This document shows positions 35,621-46,620 of a DNA stretch of 64,000 nt, piece after piece. The stretch comes from Takakia lepidozioides (taxonomy: Eukaryota > Streptophyta > Takakiopsida > Takakiales > Takakiaceae). The notes under the pieces were generated by a model that was not told where the DNA came from, did not search any database, and was given only the letters and a program-made list of their open reading frames with translations. The stretch is taken from NCBI GenBank assembly GCA_030704615.1, contig CM060732.1, positions 57,145,053-57,209,052 on the forward strand, read 5' to 3'. Made by a program: the position numbers and the translations under genes. Every line of letters starts with the position of its first letter. The stretch's first letter is position 1.

Positions 35621-35800
35621 AACTGGTAGCTCAGCTAATAGTGCACAATGTGTTACCCCAGTGGTTTGATACTCAAATCCTGCTACTTTGTCATGTATAG
35701 TATGGTTTTGTGATCGGCAGCATTTTATTGAAGACATTTTCAATTAAGCACGACTGGCATCCTGGCCCACTTTTTAGAACCCATGTGGGCCTTGTATGAT
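35621..35800 (+). repeat. tRNA-derived SINE
   Basis: ACTGGTAGCTCAGCTAATAG is a pol III A box. GGTTTGATACTCAAATCCTG sits at B-box distance with a small insertion. The following CTGCTACTTTGTCA matches the fragment at 4.88-5.03 kb. No acceptor stem is present, so it is not a tRNA gene. Confidence 0.6.
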
Positions 35801-35865
35801 AAGCAAACTCGAAACTTGCGGGTGCATTGTGAGTGTTGCATAAATTTAGAGCGAATGAAGGATTA

Positions 35866-36258
35866 GAGCATCTCCACGGTGAGCACGGCCCGTCAAATGT
35901 TATAGGGGCGATGGTATTTTTTACAAGGACTGGTTGGTTGACACTCCACGGTTGGGATGGTACAAGACCCAGCAGAGATAGCCCCGAGGCAGGCCCGCCG
36001 CTCGATCACAATCTTAGCGCGTTGACCGAGGACATCATATCTCATTAACTCAGAAATAACTCACAAATCTAATGTACCGTGGTTGGGAGGGTCTCGGTAT
36101 GATTGGCAAAACTGCCGGGCGGGAAACAGATTTAAGGTAGGGCCGGCAGCAAGTCTACCGGGATGAGCCAATCGTGGAGCAAGCTGCACTACTTTTTTGG
36201 ACCCCGCGCCGGTAGATTGCCGTTTTGGGGCAAGTGACGTGGCACCGTGGAGATGCTC
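35866..36258. mobile_element. PIF/Harbinger-type MITE with TTA target duplication
   Basis: Both ends are a perfect 16 bp inverted repeat, GAGCATCTCCACGGTG. The element is 393 bp and is flanked on both sides by TTA (35863-35865 and 36259-36261). A 3 bp TTA/TAA duplication is the hallmark of PIF/Harbinger elements, and the GAGCATCTCCA end is common in plant MITEs. The interior has no transposase. The perfect ends suggest fairly recent movement. Confidence 0.85.
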
Positions 36259-36379
36259 TTAGAAGAGGAGACATGAAAGGCAAAGAATCCATCACTAATA
36301 TAGATATCACATGTGAATACTATGGACAAAATGTCCAAATTTTGACTAACAAAATTGCAGCACATAAACAAAATGTACT

Positions 36380-36440
36380 ACGTGGGGTATTCGAACCCCG
36401 GTCTATTGGGGCTTGCCCATTGCAACACAAAATACACACC
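36380..36440 (-). repeat. tRNA T-arm-like relic
   Basis: The minus strand contains GGGGTTCGAATACCCC (36384-36399), a self-pairing T-arm with a perfect B box. No D arm or acceptor stem could be paired around it, so I call it a tRNA or SINE relic. Confidence 0.4.
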
Positions 36441-36619
36441 ACAAATCAGCAACATCCAACCAAGCCCAATTGCTTAGTAGTTAGTACTAAGTTAGTACTC
36501 CCAACAGGCTAGACATCACAAGTGTGGTCTTTGAAATGGTCTGTCATCGTGACTGCCAACAAAATTCTACCTAACACACATATGTTTATCTACTAGTATC
36601 ACCCACAAACAGCTAAACT

Positions 36620-38990
36620 GTTGCGCCTCTGCGGATTTTGGTCTCCCTCCAACCTGCACTGACATCATGATATGGGAATGTCTCAGCATTGAAGAAATCT
36701 TGTGCAACATGCGAACAGTGTATTCAAGTGGCCAACCAAGCAATTTCGCAACTTCGACTTCATAAATGCCAAAGTGTTAAAAGTACGTTCGTCTTCCACA
36801 CTTCCCAGCACCTAAACTATTGCAATCTCAACAAGTCAATGTACTCACTCAAGCGTTGAACAAGGAGGCCATTTGTTAAAAGTTGTTGCCAAAGCTTTGT
36901 CACATGGTTCATGTCAAATGGCTCACCCATGGCATTTTGAGCATTCGTTTTCATTGTCAACTTGATTAGGGATATCTGCAAATCAAGCAAGTTGTCATCG
37001 AGAGACTCTTGGATCCATTGATCAGTTGATGTTGCCTTCTTTGGGGTACAATAGGCTTGTTTGAGGACTGCCATATGGCTAGGGAAGGCATCATTATAAT
37101 CTACCTGCACCAATAGACCACACCAAAAGCATTCATGACTTCACAAGTAACCACCTCTCAAGTTCAGAAAGGCACAGCAGATCAGCTGCAACAGTACATT
37201 GGGCTTTTACTCGAGCTACATGGTTAGCAAAATCTACTCTATTCACTGTATAAGGTTGCCCAGTCAGTGGTGACATGTTGTGGGTCACATAAGATTGCCC
37301 CATGATCTTGAAAGCTAAAGTTTCATGACCGGCATTGAGGTCAGTCACCCAATCATGTGTGATCTTGCAACTTGTATTTGAAACTCTACATCTCTGAACT
37401 CTGGAAAGTGATCAGCCTTGAACGTCGTGGTGGGATCAAAATACATTGTATATAATTCCGCTTGGCATATCTTGACAACAAGATCACATAGAAAGACATC
37501 TCTCGCAACCTTGATAAGCATGTTGACAGACTCCAACAATGATAGTAGACAAGGCAGACTTAGGAAGGTTTCCAAATAACATAACAGAGCCAAGTTCACC
37601 TTTGCAGCCCCAACTGAACCACTATCAAGAGCCATTTTGATAATGAGTGTTTTGTACTTTGCTACCACTCTTTTCAGGGGCTCCAACATACTGATCCATT
37701 GTGTTTTCACATTACACAAGATCTTTAGTCTCTCTCTTTTCACAATCTTTGCAAGTGTAGTAAATTCAAGATGACGTTTGGGAGAGGCAAAAAAGTACCC
37801 ATAAAAAGCTTGCAAGAGCTAGACTTCCAACTTACAGACCATACCCACATTAGATAAAGCCTAAACCGTCAAGTCTATTTGATGTGGCATACAATGAATG
37901 CCTATCATATATGGTGCATGTTGCTCTTTGAGTCGAACTGTACCTACTGTCCAAATGCCTTGAAAAACAGAGACCCTATCAGCACCCATGCACACCCAAT
38001 CGCTCGCCAACCTGGTGCTTTGACAACCCACTGAAATTCATGAGCGCACCCATCACCATCCACTTCAAGTTGTCAGCATTGTCTCCTTCCACAACACGCT
38101 TAAGTGTCAATAGAATAGGGATCCGCCTCCACTTTTGCACAACATATATATATGGACAGACAACCAACTTTTATTGTCAATGGTGGTAACTTCATCTATA
38201 GAGATGATATAGAATTTTGATGCTAGAACAGCTTCCGCAATGGCTTTCAACACAATTTGATGCATGACATCTGCCATCTCCCAACCAGAAGAGCCTAACC
38301 AATGTTTGATAGGATTATGAGGAAGAAGCTGAACATACTGTGCAGTGTGCATGGCTTCATAGTTGGTCATGGGGCGACATTGAGCAAGCTGGTGGAAAAT
38401 TAGGGCAAACTGAACGAGTTTCTGTTTCCTCTAAAAACTATGTTATTAGCTACTTGTTCAGCAACTGTATCACGACCAGCTGAAACAAAAAGCCTCTTAT
38501 TCTGACGTGTGTGTTAGAGCTTAAGAAGTAATAATGCCCTACTACCACTCCCGGCATTGCAACTAGAGCGCGACCTCCAACATGTTTCCACAAGCTGTCA
38601 AGTTTTGGAACAAGCAACTTGTCTTTCCCCTCAATCCTAGTATAGGCTTTTGTAGCGAACTTGAGTGCCCCTCCCATCTGCACCAACAATAGACTTGGCC
38701 AAAGGAAGTTTGGTGGCCCAGTTATCTTGAAAATGTCTATTAAAGTCATAAACTTTTTGATGTTTATTAGAAATCTCCTTAGAAGCCTCTACCATAGTAG
38801 GATCAATAACCACACATTTTGGCTCCAGATTGCTGGTTGAAGCGCTCGATGAAACATCGACCGCGGGGGCGCAAGAACTCTATTTTTGAAAAGAACTTGT
38901 ACTTGAAACTTTGGGAGGAGCCATGACCAACAAAACTGAACCCTCAAAGCTGCCAAAGCTACAAACCCTAACAACTTACGAGACATAAGT
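36620..38990 (-). pseudogene. hAT-like transposase relic (C17orf113/ZNF862-like family)
   Basis: Successive minus-strand frames, broken by frameshifts and stops, line up in the order of a domesticated-looking hAT-type protein. First SLWKHVGGRALVAMPGV (about 38.6 kb), then GWEMADVMHQIVLKAI and YIISIDEVTTIDNKSWLS (38.2-38.3 kb), then RVVEGDNADNLK. Next come VKTQWISMLEPLKRV and a Leu-rich all-alpha stretch (37.4-37.8 kb), and finally GEPFDMNHVTKLWQQL and a C-terminal tail near 36.6-36.8 kb. DEVTT..KSW is the RNase H-like catalytic-side motif region of this family. At least five interruptions mean it is dead. It could be an old gene copy rather than a mobile element; no terminal repeats were seen. 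Confidence 0.6.
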
Positions 38991-40904
38991 GAGTGTAAAG
39001 ATGGTTGAGGATCTTCCTTGTTTCTACCAATGTATATTGTTCAAGGTGTTTCGCAACGGTTCATGGTGGTGGCTGCCTCCGCCATAGCCATATCACGAGC
39101 AAGATACTGCATCAACTATCACCAGCTACATTTTAACATGTAAAATCGACGTTTCATGAGCTCTAGCCTCCAGCCTCCACGACAATTGATTCCCATGCCG
39201 TCTCCGCGATCTCCACCAACTCAAGCATATGATAGTATCTATAGTACACAAATGAGCTCAATACTATTTGTGCACCATCAATATGCAATCTAACCTGCAT
39301 GAGCTGCGATATCCTCAAAGCCAAAACTAATGTGCCTCAAATCAAAAACTAATGGTAGAACTAGAGAGTGGGCTATAGAGTTGGCTATAGTGGATGTGGG
39401 TTGATGTGGCGAAAATCATAATGATGGGCCTACAGATGGCTCCTCCCCTCCCTTAGCCACAGTGAGTAGGGCGAATCCACCTTTTGGAGAGTCCGTATCT
39501 GGCCCCTCGATTGCATGCCTTCTATATGTTTGCCCTCCCCTTGGATGCACGTAGGCGAAAGACGCATGCAGGTTTAGCCGGATTTGACGAGTTAGACTTA
39601 ATTTTCATGTTTTTTTTTTCCTGTATTAGCACATTTGGATGGAACATCAATGCGGTTGCTCTGATCAGTGGCATGGGCGCTTACAAACGCTCTCTGACGA
39701 TGTCCTCAAGAAGAAGGAAATCATACGGACGCCCACAAGTGACTGGTCGCAAAGAAGGCCGATTACAGAACATATTGACTAGGTTAACCCAGCCAGACCT
39801 TCGAGCTTGCGGGTTCTCATGGCAGATAGCGTATATCGAGAACCGGTCAATCGTGGTGCGTCGATTAATTTTGTTAGGTGTTGTTCTATTTCGGTGGGGA
39901 TTATTTTGTTTTGGAATCAAACAGTATACATTGATAGGCTGATAAAAAGAATGGTCTTAATAAAGATGATGGTCTTTATATTGATGGTTTCAAAGGTTTG
40001 CACGTGTCTGTTCTCTGCGCTACCAAACTATGTTTTTGCTCCACTTGTAATCTTTAGATTCTACGTGTGTCCTGTAGTGCTTTGGCCAACAATTTGACCC
40101 CTTTGAGTTGGAATGAAAGTCCGTGTTTTTTATGAAGTTCATCCAATATCTAATGTTGCAACAAGATCCCCTGAATGTATGGAATCTCCATTCATTTGCT
40201 GTCCATTTTCATTCAGAACCTCTATAGTATTTGTGTATCTTGTTGTCACTTTTTTTTACCGTTTCACGTTAGTAGATGTTGAGCTAGAGTTTTTTTGCGT
40301 TAGATTTCTGGAGTTTTTTCGTAAAGCTTAGATTATTTCCACCCATCCATGACAAATCTTTGCCTCTCCTTCTCCAGTAATCTGTCCATTCAATAATCTT
40401 ATTTGTGTAGTCAAATAAAAAAATGGCTATGTTCGATATTGAAAATTTTGCCTGTTGGATCAGTTCTTTTGCGAAGGATACACATTTGTAATTTCCGGTT
40501 TTCCCAAGTAGGGGGATTTCGAAATGCCTACAAAAACTACTTCCTCATGCTCCAAAAGAACATTCCATAAGGTGCTATGGAAGTTAGAACTGTATGGCAA
40601 GCGTTTCCATGTGTTGTCGAACTTTAGGGCATGTTGATCATTCCATGTAGAACTGTCGTATATTGCATCCATTATGTCTTCGATTGGTAAATTCTCATTT
40701 GTAATAGTATCTTTGGTGTCAATTTCCAACGTTGACATGGTTGTATGAATATATACTGCTATCTGAACAACTTTGGAACATCATGAGTGTGATGCAAGTG
40801 GCCAGTGTGCAAGTGAACTATTAACTTAGCAGTTGCAGATACAAATACCCGCTATCAAATAACTACGCAGGGATTGGAACAACATAATTATAGACACATG
40901 ACAA
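38991..40904. other. Non-genic
   Basis: One longer frame at 39484-39942 (+, 152 codons) has an Arg-rich middle and a hydrophobic end but no domain I recognise. It is not supported as a gene. The rest is AT-rich. Confidence 0.4.
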
Positions 40905-41317
40905 GCCCTCATGTCTACCAAAAGCCAGAGGATGAAAGTCACAACCACCATTTCAATAAAAGCTGTGTTGATGAGCGACAAAAACCATGTGGGGATGGAA
41001 ACAGTGCTCTTCCGGACAAGAGACACAAACCAAAATAGATGTGAAACATGGCTGTGAGTGGGATTGTACCACCAGGGGCAAGAGACTGACATGCCAAGTG
41101 GAGGGGCAGGGAGAGAAATAGAGCTCTACTCAAAACTTAGGAACTACATCGGGCCCTCCTCATGATGTGTGAGCTCTCTCTGCTCTCTACTGTATGCAGT
41201 ATACGCTGATTGGCGCCAACCCACCAACATAGTAATATACAAGCAGACGCAAGACTGTGGGAATTATACAGACTATTCAACTCGAAACTCGTGCACATCC
41301 ACATGTGCCCCCAAAGC
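40905..41317. repeat. Direct repeat of about 0.4 kb, copy A
   Basis: This matches 41702-42107 almost end to end, including GCCAGAGGATGAAAGTCACA, AACCATGTGGGGATGGAAAC, GGAGGGGCAGGGAGAGAAAT, GATTGGCGCCAACCCACCAA and GTGCACATCCACATGTGC. Differences are scattered substitutions and small gaps. No protein is recognised. Confidence 0.9.
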
Positions 41318-41701
41318 AAAAAACCTGTACGAAGAGGTGGAAAAAACCTGGTAAGGTGGTACCGCTCAAATTTGATAGCTGCCTTGGGCAGTAATTCTCC
41401 TCCAGCAGATTTCTATCAGTTCACAAGACATAAACTTGTTTGCTGGCTGTGTTGAGAAAACCATACTTTAACCCACAATTAAGGTGTCTCTACTCAATCA
41501 TCAAGCCAAGTGCACTGTGTCTTTCATACAATAGACAGATTGGCTGTAAGAAATAGCTTTTGTAGGGCTCAAATCCTAGTTAGAGGTCAAGTCTTGGCCA
41601 ACCGGTCTCACTAAGGGCATTAATCTAGCCTGTGAAACTTAATAGTCAGCTCTATGAGACTCGAGTCTCTGCCCATGGTTGGTAAAACACTCCTGGACTT
41701 T

Positions 41702-42107
41702 GCCCTCACGTCTACTAAGAGCCAGAGGATGAAAGTCACAACCACCCTTTCAATAAAAGCTGTGTTGATGAGCGACAAAAACCATGTGGGGATGGAAACA
41801 GTGCTCTTACGGACAAGAGAGACAAACCAAAACAGATGTGAAACATGGCTGAGTGGGATTGTACGAACAGGGGCAAGAGATAAACATGCCAAGTGGAGGG
41901 GCAGGGAGAGAAATAGAGCTCTACTCAAAACTTAGGAGCTACATCGGACCCCCCTCCTGATGTGTGAGCTCTCTCTGCTGTCTACTGTGTGCAGTATACA
42001 CTGATTGGCGCCAACCCACCAACATAGTAGAATACAAGAAGACGCAAGACTGTGGGAATTATACAGACTATTCAAAACTTGTGCACATCCACATGTGCCG
42101 CCAAAGC
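41702..42107. repeat. Direct repeat of about 0.4 kb, copy B
   Basis: Second copy of 40905-41317 in the same orientation, separated from it by 384 bp. Paired direct repeats with a short spacer could be a TRIM-type LTR element or a segmental duplication. I found no clear primer-binding site in the spacer. Confidence 0.9.
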
Positions 42108-42214
42108 GCTCTGGTGTAACATGCAATCACAAACCCTAACCTTCAGAGTTTAAAGACAGGAATTTAAATGCCCTCAAAGACACAATTCCTCATACTTAAT
42201 GCCCAGAACACACA

Positions 42215-43218
42215 CTTATTCATCTCTCCATAGGGACTAGAAGCGACACCCGGAGGTTCTTGATGACACGGAAGGCGTCCCAGGGGCCGTGCCGAATTCT
42301 CATCACCATGCAACCAAAGTGCTCCACTGCCGGAGTGAGTCCATGATCTTGACTCAGGGAATCAAAGTAGTGTCTGCCTTCATCCACTACGCCCGCGTGG
42401 CTACAAGCAGAAAGAACACATATAAAGGTGATACTGTTTGGCTTCAAGCCTTCCTTTTGCACTCCTTCAAACAGTTGCAAGGCCTCTCTAAGCCATGCTA
42501 GGCATATCCTGCGACCATTGCACGCCATTTCGTTCAGCCATACTCTCGAACACTTCCTTTGCATCATTGATGCTCCCACATTTTGCATACATGTCCACAA
42601 GGGCATTGTCTAGAATGACATTTGATACAATTCCAGCTTTCATGATGTCAGCATGGACCTCTTTGCCCTTCCAGGGCTGCAAGGCTGGCACAGGCATTGC
42701 AAATGAGATGAACGTGATCTGGTTGGGCTTGACCCCTTCCCAATGCCTCCATCCCACATCCATGCTAGGCAAACCCTGCGATCATCACATTCCAAGAGAC
42801 TAAATTCCGTTCAGCCATACTGTTGAACACTGCCTTTGCGTCCTTCATGCTCGCACACTTGGCATACATGTCCACCAGAGTAGTGTCCAGAATGATAGTT
42901 GGCACGATTCCAGCTTTCAATGGCAGCATGGACCTCTCTGCCCTTTTCCAAGGCTGCCAGGCTGGCACATGCCTTGAGAGCACAAATGAAAGTGACCTGG
43001 TGTCGGGATTCACCCCCTCTTGCACCATTTGCACATAGGTCTCCAAAGCCTCCAACCCACACACATGCTGGGCATATCCTGCAATTGTCGCACTCCAGGA
43101 GAGACATCACGTTCAGCCATCTTGTCAAACACTCTTTTTGCATCCTCAAGGCTCCCGCATTTAGCATACATATTGATGAGGGCAGGTTCCAGAATGATAT
43201 TTGGCATGGACGTTGCAA
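42215..43218 (-). pseudogene. PPR protein pseudogene (PLS-type modules)
   Basis: At least three successive modules of about 100 codons are visible in shifting minus-strand frames. Each has the PPR pattern of a GREVHA or GKEVHA block, then MYAKCGS..DAK.VF, then MAER and a W/MIAG block. The 3' end carries GLKPNSITFICVLSACSHAG and DEGRHYF. PPR proteins bind organelle RNA for editing, splicing or stability. Several frameshifts break the reading (around 43.2, 43.06, 42.77 and 42.6 kb), so it is not functional. It lies 1.4 kb from a second PPR relic on the same strand. Confidence 0.85.
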
Positions 43219-44069
43219 CGGACCAAAGCTGCCGCGAACCCTTGTCTTCCAGACTGCCGCGTGTGACCTCTCTTCTACTGCAACTCAGTCCTATAATAAC
43301 AATTGTTTGCTGAGCTTCTCTTCTATAAACCTAGAGTCAGATGATGCTGTTGTACAGGTAAGGACCATGGCTGGTAATAAGAAAGACATGAAAGCTGATA
43401 AAGGTATCTGAGATAGTGTGTCTACATGTGTCTGAGATTTGGACCACTTCTGGTCCCTAATAATTACATACAACCCTGTCTAAACTAGGTTTGATTGATG
43501 TGTGCCATGGTATCCCCGGCTACTACAAACTCGCTGATATCATTTAACCCTTCAAACTCCATCTAAACAAACTGACTCTTGCCCTCCTGAAATGTCAAGA
43601 ACCTCTCTACTCTCTACTGCCTGCTTCATTTTGGGGGTTACCCAGCACTAATAGCAATCACTTGATTTAGAAATGCCTGGCGAATCTGAGCTCAACTTAA
43701 GTTGGGACTCCGGACAAAGAGAGTGACCAATTTGAAAAGCTTGCAGCAGAATAAGTGGCCAGTTGTATACTGTTGCACAACACTCTCCAGCCACTCCCAA
43801 AGAAAGTCAACCTCCAAGTACCCAGTACTTTCCTCAATCTTTTGGAATCTGTCAATATATCCTCTGCAATAAAGTTCGGGACTGTTTAGGTACATGTTGG
43901 TCATTGCCATGATTTGTAAGTACAATACTGCCCGTTGCGTGATGCAAATTGTTTCTTCCTTTGCCAAGGAAATAATGTCGTATGACTGTCCCTCCCTCAA
44001 GTTTCCAGCACCACACTGTGTCTCATGCTCGTGTTGTTTAACCTGTAATCCCAAACGAAAAAACCGCTT
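43219..44069. other. Non-genic
   Basis: This lies between the two PPR pseudogenes. Short frames only and no recognisable feature. Confidence 0.4.
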
Positions 44070-45110
44070 CTTAGAAGTGGTGAAAGCGGTTGATACTCCT
44101 TTCATCAACTGCTTGCCTAACAATCTTCAACATAAACCTGGTGGCAGTGCGGCAGTCAACACAAACCTGAAGGTTACCAATGATGCAGATAGGTGTCCAA
44201 GGGGATGTGCTTGTTAGCCGAAAAAAGCGACCAACTGTTGCATGTGTCATTCATGTACTGGCCTCCTTCATCTACCCAGACAACCTCTTCAGCTCAACGC
44301 CAACATCCTCTATTTGTGAATGCCATTCACCCTCCACAATCAATGTTTGCACTCAGTCATGAACCTCAGAGCAGCTGCACCCTAGCTCCTTCCCACTACC
44401 TCTTTGCTCCATCATTTTTCTCACCGCCTGCTGCAGCATAGATGTTCGAGAGCAGCACAAAAGCTGCAGCATCCTATGGATCACTCTTCAGAATGCTTTT
44501 TACCGCACGTTCTGCAACCTCCACATCACCATGAATTTTGCAGGCACCAAGCAAGGCCATCCACACTACAGAACCTGGTTTGATTGGCATTTTGTTAATG
44601 AACTCTCTGCCTCACCCACCCGGTCTGCCCGGCCGAGAAGGTCCACCATGCAGCCAAAATGCTCAACTGCAGGAGTAAGGCCATGATTGTGACTCATTGA
44701 CTCAAAGTAGTGACGGCCTTCATCCACTAGGCCCATATGGCTACATGCCGAGAGTAAGCATATGAAGGTGATACTGTTCGGCTTCAAGCCTTCCTGTTGC
44801 ATCTCCTCAAATAGTCGCACAGCCTCCCTAACATAGCCATGCTGGGCACAACCTGCGATCATTGCACTCCATGAGATCACATCCCGTTCAGCCATACTAC
44901 AAAACACTTGAGACGCAATCTTCATGCTACCACATTTGGCATACATGTCAATAAGGGCAGTCTCCAGAATGATATAATCTGTTGCAACTCCAGTTTCGCT
45001 GATGGTAGCATGGACCTCTTTACCTGTTTCCAGGGCACCCAGGCTTTGTACACGGATTGAGAACACAATTGAACGTGACCTTGTCTAGCATCAGCCTTTC
45101 CCCCATAATT
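44070..45110 (-). pseudogene. PPR-DYW protein pseudogene
   Basis: A 166-codon minus-strand stretch (45066-44566) is a clean PLS-class array: GKEVHATI, DMYAKCGSMKIAS, RDVISWSAMIAGCAQHG, GLKPNSITFICLLSACSHMG, EHFGCMVDLLGRA. After a frameshift near 44.58 kb the E domain continues (WMALLGACKIHGDVE, FVLLSNIYAAAG, with an in-frame stop between). Then follow E+ (ELGCSCSEVHD) and DYW pieces (NLQVCVDCRTATRF and NRFHHF at 44.07-44.2 kb). The zinc-binding HSE region of the DYW deaminase is missing. DYW proteins edit C to U in organelle transcripts; this copy cannot work. Confidence 0.85.
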
Positions 45111-45139
45111 TGGTCATAGATATGGACCTCTTTGCCTCC

Positions 45140-45399
45140 CTGATGTTGTCGTACTTGTACTGAAGCTGTTTGTTGACACTGGCTGGAACATCCTGGTTAG
45201 AGACATGTGGAAGGAGAGAGTGTTGAATGAACTAGAGTGGTTGAGAGGCCAGATGCTGGAAACCCACAATGCTGCGCTGCTTGAGAGAGAAAGCCGCATT
45301 GTCCTGACAAAGCAACAAGAGATCATTGATCGCTGCCGACTCTGCGAGGTTTTACAAACACACCAAAATGACGACGACTACGTGGCGTGGCGACGATGA
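45140..45399 (+). pseudogene. Coding-like fragment, unrecognised
   Basis: A plus-strand frame is open from about 45140 through an internal ATG at 45205 to a stop at 45397. It has protein-like, charged and helical composition: VVLVLKLFVDTGWNILVRD, then RVLNELEWLRGQMLETHNA, then TKQQEIIDRCRLCEVL. A coiled-coil tendency is visible. No family is recognised and no further exons are found, so it may be a captured or decayed exon. Confidence 0.3.
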
Positions 45400-45446
45400 C
45401 ATGCCGGCGATGACGTGGTGACGATGACGTGTCTACGATGATGTGG
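45367..45446. repeat. Degenerate GACGATGACGTG repeat
   Basis: The words GACGATGA and CGTGG/ACGTG recur five or six times with variation. Confidence 0.6.
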
Positions 45447-46620
45447 CAATAGCACCCTAACTCCTGCTCTACGCTAAACTAGTCTCCGACATTTAGTCGT
45501 ATCTAGAATAGCGAAACCGAGGTTAGAGGGGGTGGGGAGGATTTGACAGGGGCCAGGCCTTTATCCTTAATTCCAAGCTCTTCATCTGCTGTCTGCGTCT
45601 CTATTGCAAGTGTTTGGTTGGAATCCTGCTAGGTATGATGGCGGCAGATGACCGTGAATGAGTGAGAACAATTCTGCAAAACAAGTTGAAACCAAAAGAC
45701 CTTGTTTATTTAAAGATAAAGACCTGGACAAGCTGGCTGCAATTGATTTCTTTCACTCAACATGCTTTAGACTCTTCACATTGCAAAACTGTGTTTGATG
45801 ACATTCCAAACTTAGGATGGTATAGCTCAAATTTTGCATTCTTGTCTTGCACAAATTGCACCTTCATATTCAAGAATTGCTAGCCTTGCAGGATTTGCAG
45901 ACAGTTAGATGGAAGAGGCTTCCCTTCAAGCTACTCATGTTAAACCTGTTTCTCCTGTTGTTATCTTGTTGATGGTCAATCTTTGTTCTTATCTGTTCCG
46001 TTTTGTTGCTTGAAGTACCTGCTCAGCCTTCTCTGGGGACGATCCTACTGCCCACTCCTCTGTGTTCCAACCCCAAGTCGTACAAAACTAAATAGTGGAA
46101 CTGCAAATGCATTGATCCTAGGCAAGGACTGTCTTGTTCCTATAAGTTCTGACAAGAGGAACCAACTGTAAAATAGTAACTCAAACTAAAAACTCGGTTA
46201 ACAAAATTTGTCACATAAACATTTCAGGACAACTATGCTCAATAAACCTGTTTGTAAGCAAATCATCTGGTTCACTGCCAATGATGGTTTGTCATGGCAG
46301 TGACAATGAATGGAAGGTGTACCCTGTGGCAGGCTCCATGAACGAAAGCCAATAAAGGAGGCGAGTCTAGTTGGCTGTTGTAACATGTGCAGATGCGCAT
46401 CTCAACCAAAACTTGCTTATGTTTGGACCAAATGACGCCCTTCAGAAAAACAATAGCAAGACCCAAAGAAACGCATCTGCAATCCCCACTATTTAAAATG
46501 AATGGAGCAAATCAATGTACCATTTGCAGCTCATGCTGGGACGGATCACCAAAGTTTATCCATCATCATCTCCACGGCAGTAATTACCTCCTTCATAGGC
46601 GTTGTTCAAAGGGGGCTGAA
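45447..46620. other. Non-genic, 3' flank of the methyltransferase gene
   Basis: Frames of up to 84 codons are unrecognised. The part nearest 46620 is probably 3' untranslated region of the minus-strand gene. Confidence 0.4.

Noticed and set aside
36384-36399. tRNA gene at the GGGGTTCGAATACCCC hairpin
   Set aside because: Only a T-arm is present; no D arm or acceptor stem could be found around it.
43692-44123. 143-codon minus-strand frame as a separate gene
   Set aside because: Part of it overlaps DYW remnants of the PPR pseudogene in another frame. It has no domain of its own.
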